Source: Sphaerolaimus hirsutus
Taxonomy: Eukaryota > Nematoda > Chromadorea > Monhysterida > Sphaerolaimidae
Assembly: GCA_964036195.1 (NCBI GenBank)
Contig: OZ038456.1
Span: 19,592,001 to 19,656,000 of the forward strand
Length of the DNA stretch: 64,000 bases
Direction of reading: 5' to 3'
Both the position numbers and the translations under genes were made by a program. The notes beneath the pieces were generated by a model. It did no database searches. It saw nothing but the letters and a program-made list of their open reading frames with translations, and was not told the origin of the DNA. This document shows positions 53,166 through 63,959 of this stretch, piece by piece (the first letter of the stretch is position 1; each line of letters starts with the position of its first letter).

Positions 53166-53280
53166 CAGGCAGGCTACCGCGGCTCAACAAGTGCCTTGCC
53201 AGTCATACAAAGTTATTTTGACCCTGTTTTTGTCTGATGGTGAATCAAATTTGGACACTTGCCAACTTCTAGACCAAATA

Positions 53281-53393
53281 TCCTGTGCAGAAGGACCGGA
53301 CAATATCTTGGCTGTCCCTTATGTATGAGTAAAAATTTTTAATTGCTTGTACGTTGATCCGCTCTACCCTTAAAATAAAATAAATAAATAAAT
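53281..53393. mobile_element. Short insertion with AAATA tail (retroposon-like)
   Basis: Absent from copy A. It ends in an AAATAAATAAATA run and is flanked by AAATA, as expected for a 5'-truncated non-LTR retroposon or SINE tail. It sits on the exon 2 donor of UGT copy B. Confidence 0.5.
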
Positions 53394-53643
53394 ATGGTAA
53401 ATTATAACGCCTTGAAGACTAACCAACCAAGGAACAAATTCCAAAATTGGAGTGAACACCCAAAACCATAGATTTTTACTCAAATCTGTGCCAACTGCAT
53501 TGTCCATAGCACAATCAACCTGACGTTTACCATGCACACCCTTGTCAAAAATGTGTTGACTGAATTGAGGTGGGATAATGCCAGTGAAAGGGTGGCAGGA
53601 TTCCGTGTAGAATGTCACTTCGTGATGCAAATGGGTTACAAGG
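53393..53643 (-). CDS. UGT copy B exon 2, 3' edge interrupted
   Basis: Begins SLVTHLHHEVTFYTES, even closer to the UGT pattern than copy A. The last few bases and the donor are separated by the insertion at 53281-53393, which brings an early stop if unspliced. Confidence 0.6.
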
Positions 53644-53705
53644 CTGCGGGTGAAAGTGGGGCATCTTGTTGTGATGGAATTTGGTTGAGCTGAATTTGGA
53701 ACTTG

Positions 53706-53828
53706 CCGTATTTCCTCGAAATACCCCCAGGTACTTATGAAAAATACCCCTTCCCTCGTAATACCCCCTTAAAATTTGCACTTTAAAAAATAACCCCTCT
53801 GGGGTGGGGGTATTTCGAGGAAACACGG
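53706..53828. mobile_element. TA-type MITE, counterpart of 6009-6131
   Basis: CCGTATTTCCTCG to GAGGAAACACGG in UGT copy B intron 1. Confidence 0.75.
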
Positions 53829-53886
53829 TAAACCAATTTTGAATTGCATTTGAGTTGACTGGAATTGGGTGTTCATCATCTACAGT

Positions 53887-54718
53887 CAACGATGGAAAAA
53901 AACACAGAAATTGAACACAGAAACTCATTGAGTTTCTGTGTTTTTGTTTTACACAGAAACACGGAAACTCACAAATTTTGAAAAACTCAAAACTCAAATG
54001 AGTTTTTTTTTGGAGAACACAGAAACACAGAAACACGGAAACACAGAAAAGTTTTTTGAGTTTTTGAGTTTTTTTCAGCGAAGTGGTTGAACACATTTTC
54101 AAAATGCACATGAATTCAGTTAAACTAAACAAGATAAGATATGCATGTATAGCATGTAAATATGTACATAATGTATTCAAATTTTATGATGGAACAAAAA
54201 ATAATTTAAGGATGGCATGCACATCTCCTGGTGGACATGTTAAAATATAGTTGTAGTTTAAATCAATTCTGTAGTCTTCCATACAGTGCACATCCATTGA
54301 AGAATTTTGGAGTACTGCGTAAATTGTCCTTTGTGAGCATTTTGTTGATGCTGGTGTTGCGATGTGGGTGGATGTCCTCATTGAGGACATTTTTATGGAC
54401 TTTTTTGACACTTGAATGATAACACTTATGTTATGTGGGGTTAAAACATGTGCAAAATCAATATTTTATAAGAAAACCGCTGTTTCCACATCAAAATGCT
54501 GTAAATCAGATTTTTTTGGGGGAAAACTCGAGTTTTTTAGACAAAAACTTGAGTTTTTTAGAAAAAACTCAAAAAACTCGAGTTTTAACAAAAAACACAG
54601 AAATAAAAACAGAGTTACTCAAGTTTTTTTCGATAAAAAAACTCAAAACACAGGTATTCATTTTTGAAAAACTCAAAACACAGAAAGTGTTTTTTTTTGG
54701 AGAACTTACCCATCGTTG
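53887..54718. mobile_element. hAT-like MITE with ACACAGAAA arrays
   Basis: The ends are CAACGATGG and CCATCGTTG. The 8-bp duplication TCTACAGT is at 53879-53886 and 54719-54726; copy A is empty here. Inverted sister of 16990-18127, with a minus-strand ORF at 54184-54411. Confidence 0.88.
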
Positions 54719-54911
54719 TCTACAGTTGACGGAGAGTAAAAGTGAATCATTCCGGTAAACTCAAGTGTGTTTATGGCTGATGAATGAGTTTACCAAGTTC
54801 TTTTAATTTACTTGATTAGTTACAAGTTAAAAATTTACTTTAAACTAGCGTGTGCAGCGATATTGTGCACCAAAACAGTGTCAAGATGTAAAAACTCTGA
54901 ATACGCTTTAC

Positions 54912-55021
54912 CTTTCTGCCATTGGCAACATGCCCAAAGCGTGGCTTTTCGTGCTCGACATGTATGTGAAGAGAACTTCGCCGCATAGCACAGATTGATA
55001 CAAATTGAGTAGACAATATAT
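54912..55021 (-). CDS. UGT copy B exon 1, start codon lost
   Basis: Aligned to copy A exon 1 without gaps, but the ATG is ATA (55021-55019). The donor GTAAAGCG is intact. I found no in-frame upstream ATG nearby. Confidence 0.5.
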
Positions 55022-55289
55022 TGTTATGCAATGTTTATGGAGTTGGAAATCGTGTAAATTCATATTTTTCGCTTGATAAACCGTGATTTTTTATCATTAG
55101 CTTTCAGCGCGATTTATTATTGATACATAGATTATTACTTATGCTACTGATTTTTCTTATCAAGTCACAGCATCAGTGCCTTATCAGTTCGGAAAGTGAA
55201 TTAAGTCGTCTTCTATATGCGAACCACGCAGTCGTTTGTTATCTTCATTGTACTGATGTCAAAACATCATTACCGTATTTATTTGAATA

Positions 55290-56518
55290 CCGTATTTCCT
55301 CGAAATACCCCCCCCCTCAAAATGGACACTATGGACTTATAACCCCCCCCCCCTCGAAAACCCCCCCCCCCCCAAATCCCCTCGAAATACCCCCCCCCCC
55401 CAAATTTAGTGTATAGAGAACGTAAATGACAAAGGCTGCGGTTTGTCATCTGGGTAATGCAAAACACACGTTAAAAACGATGACTCTGTTATGTGAGAAC
55501 AGTGATTACGTCTACACACTTATACAAGTCTTTAGAGTCTTATAAATGGCGATTTTTGTTGCATTTCCGACGTCTGCGTACGTTTCAGATGACAATTTAT
55601 TACTTGGTTTTCAAAAAAATTCTGGCGAAATAATAAACCCCCCCCCCCCTAGGGCTCAAAACTCGATTTTTTTCAAACTCGAGTTCGAGTCGCAACCCCA
55701 AATTTTTTCCGGTCGAGTCGGCGAGTCGAGTCAGGCAAGACACTGAAAAGTCGAGTCGAGTCTGGCAAAAATCTCGAGTCTCGAGTCGAGTCGGATGCAT
55801 TACTTTTTGGTATGACCCTTGCAGAAATTTTTGATACTGGTTTCTCTTCCAATGTTTTCACACACACTTAATGACGTCTAAATGCCAACAGTTCATTTAA
55901 ATATCAAGATAAAGCAAAAATATAACTTTTTATCACTCATGTTGCTACAAATAAAGTTGCAAAAATAAAATCAGCCTACAGATGGATAATTAACATCTTT
56001 TACAGCATTTTTTTGGATCAGTGCCAACATTGTGCAATGCATTTGAGGTGGTGTGTATATCATGGATATGGATGGTGTGTGTATTTCATCATGTACAATT
56101 GTATGGTAAGAAGAAATTTGAGTTTTAACACCATTCAATACATAAGTCAAGCCAATCGACAATATATCACGCATGTGGTATGGAAATGCGTGCTCGCGCG
56201 CAAAATTTTTGAAAAATATGTTAAAAAGTTCATATCAAAATTGATTATTTAGGACAGTATTCAATGGAAACCCCGACTCGAAATTTGCCAAAATTTCGAG
56301 TCCAGTCAGGCAAAAACCTCGAGTCTCGAGTTTGGGCCAAATTTTTCCGGTCGAGTCAGACGAGTCGAGTCGGTACCCTGTTTTACCCTCGAGTCACGAG
56401 TCGAGTCGAGTTCGAGCCCTACCCCCCCCCCTCGAAATCCCCCCCCCCTCGTTTAACCCCCCTCAAAATTCTCACTCTGAAGAAATAAACCCCCCGGGGG
56501 TATTTCGAGGAAATACGG
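55290..56518. mobile_element. Long TA-type MITE with nested CTCGAG element
   Basis: CCGTATTTCCTCG to CGAGGAAATACGG between TA dinucleotides. It is inserted at a TA that is single in copy A (near 6740), which fixes the TA duplication. Confidence 0.85.
55651..56418. mobile_element. hAT-like element with GACTCGAGTC arrays, nested
   Basis: The left end TAGGGCTCAAAACTCGA pairs with TCGAGTTCGAGCCCTA at the right. Both sides carry repeated ACTCGACTCGAG words. Target duplications lie in C runs and cannot be verified. Confidence 0.65.
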
Positions 56519-56777
56519 TAGTTGTATTTTTTCGTCACCTTTTTACTTGCCGTTCTATTGGAGGTGCCGTTCTATGGAGACTGCCGTACCATTGAAGGTA
56601 TGCTGCTCTATTAGAAGAAATACTGTAGGTAAATAAATAACTGTGCAATGATCAGGATCACCGTGCATACATACGAGTGTGTGCTGATAAATTGCTATCT
56701 TTCCTGATTATTGTCAGCTATTAAAAATAGGTGCGAATGAGCACTGTGACATTTCATTTTGCATAGCTTTTAAGTTT

Positions 56778-57168
56778 CCGTATAGCCTCGAATAAGTCCC
56801 CAGGGGAGTTATTTTTTCGTCAGCGTTTTTGAGGGGGAGTTATTTTTTCCTCAGAAAACTTGGACTTGTTCATTGTATGAATGCATTCTGTCAACACATG
56901 TAATCCAGGTATTTAACAGTTCTACAACAACTAAAAGGTGTGAATACACTGCGAACACATTATGTATCCGCTGTCGCTGACATACGTTAATTACATTCTT
57001 TTGTATTTTCATCGATCAATTTTGTAGCACATTTTTCACCCAGAGGGGGGAGTTATTCAAAAGGGGGGAGTTATTCAAGGGTGGAGTTATTATTTCGTCA
57101 GAGGTTTTGAGGGGGAGTTTTTCAAGGGGATGAGTTATTCGAGGGGGGTCTTATTCGAGTATATACGG
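56778..57168. mobile_element. TA-type MITE, longer counterpart of 7008-7159
   Basis: CCGTATAGCCTCGAATA to TATACGG, with about 240 bases not present in copy A. Confidence 0.65.
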
Positions 57169-57281
57169 TGGTACGTCAAAATATGCTTCACGTGTAATTT
57201 ACTGCTTTACGCAACATAAAATAAGCTCATGAATGTATTTGTTTCCCAGAATCATCGACTGCAAGTGCAGTAAATTAAGTA

Positions 57282-57819
57282 CTACAATAGCGTCTCATTT
57301 TCAAAAGGATAATGCAAGTAGAAAACGATATTCTTTTTGGGATCATTGTGCACGTGCGCCAAAATCACAGAATCTTCACTCTGATCACATGTGTCCAGAC
57401 TCAAACCGTGATGCAAAAGTAGATCACTCATGTCCGTACTGGCGGGACTGTTCGCCGGTACATTGTTTCTTTTCAACGGCAGAAACAGTGCCAAACCGTT
57501 CTGCTGCAGGGGGCCGTTATCGTAATCGGGGCGTCTTTGCAACGAATGCACCCTGGCCCTCGGAATTGGGACTGGGCCCAGGTCGGGGTTTACACCGGTA
57601 AATGCGGGTACAGTTTTGCAGTTGATATGTCTGTGGCAATGTGCAGCGTGGCCATTTTGACACTGCGTTTCGCTGTGCAATGGAATCGTCGATTTAAATT
57701 GGTCCGCGTATCGATAGTGGACCACGCTGGGTTTTGGCTCGTTGCCAGGGGAGCATTTTGACGACGTGCCGAAATATGGTCGCGGGTTTGGTGAAGGTGC
57801 TGGAGCGGTGGTCGCATTT
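57282..57819 (-). CDS. Receptor copy B exon 10 (tail)
   Basis: 538 bp, acceptor CCAACCATTCAG, ends with TAG. Protein sequence is close to copy A with scattered substitutions. Confidence 0.7.
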
Positions 57820-58219
57820 CTGAATGGTTGGGGCGAGTGGTTTTATTTTTTTACAGTTTTTGGGCAATTACTCAATTTTAGGTCAAACTCAGAGCACACG
57901 GTAAAAGAAATGAATTGGGTGGAAAAACTTAAGGCGGTGCAAAATATGACAAAAGCAACAATTCATCCTTTTCTATACCATTTAATTCTGTCGAATTTCC
58001 CAATTGAATCCATACCATAGCTGAACTTTGTCGGCAACTTTGCAAGCGAAATGCAGCCACACAGCACAGCGACACTTTGCAGAATTGTGCGAAATGTACA
58101 GCCACTTTCAAAATGGAAAAAGCCTGGTGAAGTTGTGCGCCGGTGGCTAGAATAAGCTTGGCTACATATGGTTTTGCAGTTTTTCGTTTCTGAATTTCTG
58201 CAAGTTGTCAAAGAGCAGG

Positions 58220-58462
58220 TGTCGATCACGCAAGTGATAAAGTGACAAAAGAAGTGTGACTGGCAAGTGTGAAGTTAAAATAAGTCAAGTGGCGAGGAAA
58301 CTTAACGGGTAGGTGCTCGTCAAGCTGTGGATAAAAATACTTGCCTAATCACACCAGCTTCACTCTCGTCTCTCATTTAACTTACCACTCGACTTTATTC
58401 ACAAGTCACCACTTACCACTTACCACTTTTCTTGTCACTTTCTTACTTAGCGGAATTGGCAC
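58220..58462. mobile_element. Introner-like MITE, counterpart of 8239-8474
   Basis: CAGG flanks both ends; right end GGAATTGGCAC. Confidence 0.6.
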
Positions 58463-58763
58463 CAGGTTTTCAGAGAAAGCTCAATTTAAACCAAACCAAA
58501 TGTGCGCCAGGCATAGAGTGCCGGCCACCCGCGCACCACTACGCAGGATATAAATTATTTTCTAGGTACATAATCAGTCCATCGTTGCTGTCTGAAGAAC
58601 CGGTGCTGGAAAAAAAGATATTTGAAAAATTGAATTTTTATCGGGATTCGGAATGGGGTCTCAAAAGTGGCGGTAAAATGTGGGAAAATCAAAGACAGCG
58701 CGATAGAAAGACAAAAAAGCGACAATGGCGCGATTTCTGGTAGTGATTTAGTGATCACAATCG

Positions 58764-59202
58764 GGGGCCACCCACAGACACTGTAAAATGCCCTGTAAAA
58801 TGTCAAATGTCATGCAAAGTGTCAAAAGTCATGTGGAATGCCCTGTAAAGTGTCAGAAGTATATTACTGGCATTTCTCGTGAAAAATTACATGGCATTAT
58901 TTCTTTTGGCACTTGGTTGCAGTGACACACATTTGACATTTACAGCGCATTTTACTGGCCTTGGACTTGGAGTGGCACCAGGGGGCAATCCCAAGCCCTG
59001 TAAAGTGTAAAGTAGAGTGTCAAATGTAAAGTCAAATGCAAAGTCAAATGCAAAGTCAAATGTCAATCAAAACATAAAAGAAAATATTTTATTACTGAAC
59101 TTTGCATGACAATTGAGGGCCCCCGACAATTGACACTTTACTTTGCATTTGACTTTACATTTGACACTTTACTTTACACTTTACAGGGCTTGGGACTGCC
59201 AC
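58764..59202. mobile_element. Two adjacent introner-like MITEs, counterpart of 8782-9188
   Basis: Units 58764-58978 and 58983-59202 separated by CAGG. Confidence 0.65.
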
Positions 59203-59811
59203 CAGGCTGTCAGTAAGGGACATAAAGTAAGCCAATTCGAGTTTACCATTATTGTGCTGAGTGAGCATTGTGAAATTCCGGGGGCTTTCTGTCGGATCTT
59301 GTAAAATGACATGTAAAATTTCAGAAAATTTTTCAAGAGTGTTGCATTAAAATTTTTGCAAACTTTTTACAGGATGCTGGACTGAGCTAAGACTTTTACG
59401 CATTTTTGTCAACACTAAAACTCAACGATGGCAAATTTTACACTTCCCGTTTCGAAAATGTAAATTATCGAAATCGTCGAATTCCGAAAAATTTCGATAA
59501 TTTGTTACGCAGAAACTATTTTCAAAGTTCTTAGTGCTTTTTTACTGTGAACCATTCGCATATAAAACTCAAAAAGCGATAAACTTTTACAATACTTTTA
59601 AGTTTTTAGATTTTCATTTGCCATCGTTACTAAACACTGGCAGTGCATACACTATCACACGGAAAAAACTTATAAATACTACTATGTAAATATTATGTAT
59701 TTTACGCAACATTCGCAGAAAACACAGTGCAGGTGCAGTGCAGGGTACCAAAAAAAGTGCTCAGCACACAGTTCAAAAACCACCAAAAAAGGTAAAAAAT
59801 ATAAAACTTAC

Positions 59812-59934
59812 GTCATAGCGCCATTAGGATTTCTCATTAATCTAGTGGTTGCCCCATCCGAATGAGTAGCGCAGAAAAACATGGCCGTCAAATCTTTACG
59901 GATGCGAGGGTCGCTCGCGCTGTACACGAAAATT
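59812..59934 (-). CDS. Receptor copy B exon 9
   Basis: Encodes IFVYSASDPRIRKDL; acceptor TTCGCAG, donor GTAAGT. Confidence 0.85.
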
Positions 59935-60089
59935 CTGCGAAGTTTTTTTGTAAATATTTATAATTATTGAAAATAAAATTGAAAAACAATAAAGGCATAC
60001 CTAATAACATAGAATTTTGACCTAGGTTTTGGGCTTAATGTTCGTTTCCGTTTCATATAAGTAAACAAAGTGAAATGGGGTCATACTTA

Positions 60090-60215
60090 CGGTATATATT
60101 TTCCGACTTTTGAAAAAATCTTATGGAAACATAACTCCTCCCCTCGAATAACCCACCCAGTCTAGAAAGACCGACGAAAAATAAATCCCATGGAGACTTA
60201 TTCAAGGATATACGG
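60090..60215. mobile_element. Short TA-type MITE, CGGTATATA ends
   Basis: CGGTATATATTTTCC at the left and GGATATACGG at the right, in receptor copy B intron 8; not in copy A at this position. Confidence 0.5.
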
Positions 60216-60388
60216 TAGTAAGTACTTTACAACAATACCAAAACAAAACCTTACCTTCTTTTGAACAATGTCCAAAAAATGACTCACTCAGAAAAGTCTC
60301 ACGTATTTATTTACTGGGATGCATCAAAGTGGACATTAACCTATTCACAGGTCAAAATACCCCATAATTCAGCCACAAAATAAATCAC

Positions 60389-60561
60389 CTCAAAAAACAG
60401 TTGAATATCACCAGTATGCTGACCAAATCTGTCAAATATCTGTACAGCGGTTTCGAATGAAACGTCTCACTGTCAATGAAAAGCAGGTAGACCAAGCTCT
60501 CACTTCTCTCCACAATTCTGACAAACAATTCCACTGAATTACAGGTCAAAGTCGCTGAGAC
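60389..60561 (-). CDS. Receptor copy B exon 8
   Basis: Helix 6 end to helix 7. The same uncertain 5' border at an introner-like element as in copy A. Confidence 0.65.
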
Positions 60562-60565
60562 CAGG

Positions 60566-60923
60566 GGCAGTCCCAGACCCTGTAAAATGCCCTGTAAAGT
60601 GTAAAAGACACTGTAAAATGTCATGTGTCGTGTAAAAGACCCTGTAAAATGTCATGTGTCGCGTAAAAGACCCTGCAAAATGTCATGTATCATGTAAACA
60701 CTTGTAAATTGTTATGTGTATCCAAATCATATCGTGTCGTATCCAAATCTCATGTGTTTGCATTTGTCCAAAAGTAAGATTTGGATACAAAAACATAAGA
60801 TATGGATACGATACAATAAGATTCGGCTACACATGCACTTTACAGGGTCTTTTACATGACACACGACATTTTACATTGGTCTTCTACACTTTTCCATGGC
60901 TTTTACAAGGTCTGGGACTGGCA
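60566..60923. mobile_element. Introner-like MITE, counterpart of 12573-12958
   Basis: CCAGG at 60561-60565 and 60924-60928. Confidence 0.8.
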
Positions 60924-60924
60924 C

Positions 60925-61010
60925 CAGGGCGATAATTGTGATTGTGGCCCTGCGCACCCTCCTAGCTGCGCGCGCCCTTTCTGCATCGTAGAGGGGTGCC
61001 CCCATTACGC
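60925..61010 (-). CDS. Receptor copy B exon 7
   Basis: Start of helix 6 with the Arg-rich inner run; acceptor CCCGCAG. Confidence 0.7.
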
Positions 61011-61526
61011 CTGCGGGGGGGGGGGGGGGGTAGGAGATATGTGCCTAAGCACACGTTGACGCAGTTTGAAAAGTAAACCTCATTCCAGTAAACTGAAGTT
61101 GTTCAAAGCTGATTTATGAGTTTTCACAATTTAAAAAAAATTTGGTTGTGGGTTAATTCAAGTGGGGCTGATGTGAGTACAAAGTATGTTAAAGTACAGA
61201 ATAAATAGTTGAAGACGGAAGAGCTACCACAGTAAAAGCAAAACTGATAAAACTGAATGCTCGTTTTTTTTAAATTATGGAACATTTTGATTTTCTGTTT
61301 CCAGAAAAATTTCTGCAATTTCTGGGCAAATTTAGCTTTTTGTTCTCCTGTTCTATGGCATTTCATTTTTGGTTGGTTCATTTTCACTGTCGAAGTCCTT
61401 TTTCTCAAATAAACCCCCACCCCTCAAATCGACCGAACCCCCCAACCGTAGGGATCACTTGAGGATATACCGTAATCGAATTAAGCCCCACCCCCCCCCC
61501 TCCCCAACCCCCGATCCAAAACTCAC

Positions 61527-61777
61527 TCATAGTAGAGCAATTTATTCGCATCGCAGCGGCGGGCGGCGGTTGAAATTTGAGCATCAAAACAATGATAACA
61601 TTCAACAAAACTAGAATAGAAAACGGTAAAAATGTCTGCAACACGGGCAGATATTTGGCGTTGTAGGCGTCGTAAATTGGATTTCTAGCTAATATAGCCC
61701 TCCATTTGTATTGTTTGTAGGGCTCGTGCGCGCATTCGGGATTGTACTCGATCACGTATTCGTGGTATTTCCAGATT
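61527..61777 (-). CDS. Receptor copy B exon 6
   Basis: Outer loop 2 and helix 5, nearly identical to copy A. Confidence 0.8.
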
Positions 61778-61875
61778 CTGCGTGTGTAGGTAAGTACTGT
61801 ACATGCTTGAATACCCCCCCCCCCCGCCGGGGGCAATTTTAGTTGGCAGGAAATGGGAAGGAATCATCTGCATGC

Positions 61876-62255
61876 CTGTTAGGGTTGGTATTTCCAAAAT
61901 TTTCGGTTCCGGTTCTCGGTTCCAAAAGGTTCCGATTCGAGTATATTCTGTTCTCGGTTCCTCAAAATTTGTGGTTCCGGTTCTCGCAATTTTTGGAACC
62001 AAATCCAATACCTGACCAGAACTATCGGATACCCGAACCCGAACAGTCACAAACATATACTCGGCGGACCGCAAAGTATACACAGAATTCTACCATAGTT
62101 TAATGAAAAAAATCTTGTGATAAATTTCATAATTAATTATTCCATACAAAAAAAAACGAAATATTATGATGAAAGAGCTGTAAAATTTTTGGTTCATTAT
62201 TCAAATGGGTTATGGTAGGTTTTCATACTAAGCTAGCTCTCCGCCGAGAATTCTC
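61876..62255. repeat. Degenerate repeats: CGGTTCC-word element and a CTCGGCGGACC element
   Basis: 61876-62049 starts TTAGGGTTGG and repeats CGGTTCCGGTTCTCGG-type words. At 62056 TATACTCGGCGGACCGCA starts another repeat related to 10581-11800, ending near CTCCGCCGAG at 62240. Both lie in receptor copy B intron 5. Confidence 0.45.
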
Positions 62256-62306
62256 ACATCCTACAACAGTACAAAAAACCCCCCACAAAACACAATCAAA
62301 TCCAAC

Positions 62307-62455
62307 CTAGCAGCGATAGACAACACCAACAATCCAGCTATACAAGCCAATCTGGCAACGGTGGTTGACACGATTCTGGCCCATGCCCTGGCACATGCAC
62401 AACCGAACACCTTGGGCATGAGCATTGGAGCGTTCACGCTGGCGTTCATGTTGGC
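62307..62455 (-). CDS. Receptor copy B exon 5
   Basis: Helix 4. Acceptor CCCCCAG from the introner-like element 62459-62734. Confidence 0.7.
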
Positions 62456-62458
62456 CTG

Positions 62459-62734
62459 GGGGCAGTCCCAGACACTGTAAAAGGCCATGTAAAGTGTAAA
62501 AAACCCTGTAAAATATCATGTGAATCCAAATCTTATTGTATCTTGAAAATCGGATGTTTTGTAGGCAAATCTTATGTAAAAATGTAACATTTGGATAGAA
62601 AAAACATGAGATTTGGATAAATTACAATAAGATTAGGATACACATGACATTTTACAGGATCTTTTGCATGACCCCTGACATTTCACATCGTCTTTTACAC
62701 TTTACATGGTCTTTCACAGGGTCTGGAACTGGCA
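62459..62734. mobile_element. Introner-like MITE forming receptor copy B intron 4
   Basis: CCTG at 62455-62458 and 62735-62738. The intron equals the element plus one duplicate, as in copy A, though the two elements differ in length. Confidence 0.85.
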
Positions 62735-62735
62735 C

Positions 62736-62912
62736 CTGCTGCATGTCCACTGACAGCAGTGCATTGCCACCAGTGGCTGCTGGCTGATCTGACATGGGTG
62801 CTGACAGGCCAGTATTCTGGATTGAGTTGTATTGTTGGTGGAACGGTGGCTGCGGAATTTCATGGTAGGCTTGTGGTTTTGGTTGTGCTCGTGTGCCAGA
62901 ATTCTGGTGAGC
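62736..62912 (-). CDS. Receptor copy B exon 4
   Basis: Gln/Pro-rich loop, 177 bp, phase 0 at both ends. Confidence 0.6.
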
Positions 62913-63071
62913 CTGTTGGATTGGTGTGGAGGGTTTGACTAAATGTCAAGTTTGAAGCTGTTGGATACCCTGTCATTCCATCACTTGACAGGTGATGACA
63001 AGTGCTTTCAAAGTGCCAAAGCAAAACCTGCTATGATAGTTGTTTAAACATTTTGTAGTGAAACTACTGGT

Positions 63072-63282
63072 GCCACTTCTAAAGCCTAAAAAATGCCGTT
63101 TAAACTGTTGAATGTCATGCAGTGGCAAAAGTCATGTCAAATGCCCTCTAAAATGTCAAATGTTCTAAATCTAGTAGTGTTTTTTCTTTCTGGAGCTTTT
63201 GACATTTGAAAGGGCATCTGTGTGACTTTTGACACATTGCATGGCATATGACATTTCACAGTGCTTTTTACAGAGTCCGCTA
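63072..63282. mobile_element. Introner-like MITE, counterpart of 15722-15950
   Basis: GGTGCCACTTC at the left, CAGAGTCCGC at the right. Confidence 0.5.
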
Positions 63283-63305
63283 GAGTAGACCCTTTTAAAT
63301 CTCAC

Positions 63306-63556
63306 CCACCCACCAACCAAATCAGGGCCACCACCAGCCAAATCACCATTGCCACAATTGCTATGATGATTAATAGTCTGCGCATAACCATCCAGCCTCC
63401 CAAGCTCATTAGTTAACTGTTCATTAGATAAGTTGTCTAGATTGCTGTGGTGCTGGTCGCTCATCAGACGGCCATCTGTATGCTTCTGAGAGGAGCACAT
63501 GGCCAGGGCGCGGTCCATTGTGGCCAGGATTATTAGGTAGGTGCTGGCGAATTGAC
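63306..63556 (-). CDS. Receptor copy B exon 3
   Basis: Helix 3 end with DRA, then the hydrophilic loop. The plus-one frame of the 3' half is a fully open hydrophobic stretch here. Confidence 0.7.
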
Positions 63557-63959
63557 CTGTGTGGGGGGGGGATTTTTTTGTGGGGGGGGGGGACTTTAAG
63601 GGGAGTTTTAATAACTTGAAAAATTTAGTTTTCCATTAGAAAAATGTGAATTTGAAAAGATATGTAATCAATGTGCAATATCAATCTCCCTGCTATGTAT
63701 ACAAGTTAATGTAAGTATTTGTGTTCATGCAGTTGAGTTAGGTAAATGTGTCTGCACTGGTTGTTGTTAAGTAGTTGGGTTATTTATAACTTTTACATAC
63801 ACTTGTGGCTGTGGTGTGTAATAAGTTTTTGAGCTAAATTGTTGCCTCTCAATATCAGACTGCATTTCTCAATGTAACAATCTTCTAATCTTCAACCTAG
63901 CAGTGCAGCCATCACAAAATCAAACATTCCAAAAAAATCCCGAAAAATCCCCCACCCAC

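Larger units (their letters stand above)
48041..55021 (-). other. UDP-glycosyltransferase gene, copy B (probably damaged at the 5' end)
   Basis: Nine exons: 55021-54912, 53643-53393, 52676-52500, 51326-51238, 50955-50824, 50778-50748, 49215-49037, 48804-48528 and 48452-48041. With exon 2 taken at its undamaged 255 bp (as in copy A) the coding length is 1662 nt, or 553 residues plus stop, close to the usual size of animal UGTs. The nucleotide-sugar signature (FVKWAPQKALLAHKS, HAGLKSFKEGICAGVP) spans exons 8-9, and a C-terminal membrane anchor follows. Two defects set it apart from copy A: the ATG of exon 1 reads ATA, and about 113 bp are inserted at the exon 2 donor edge. It may be a pseudogene or need another start. 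Confidence 0.75.
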
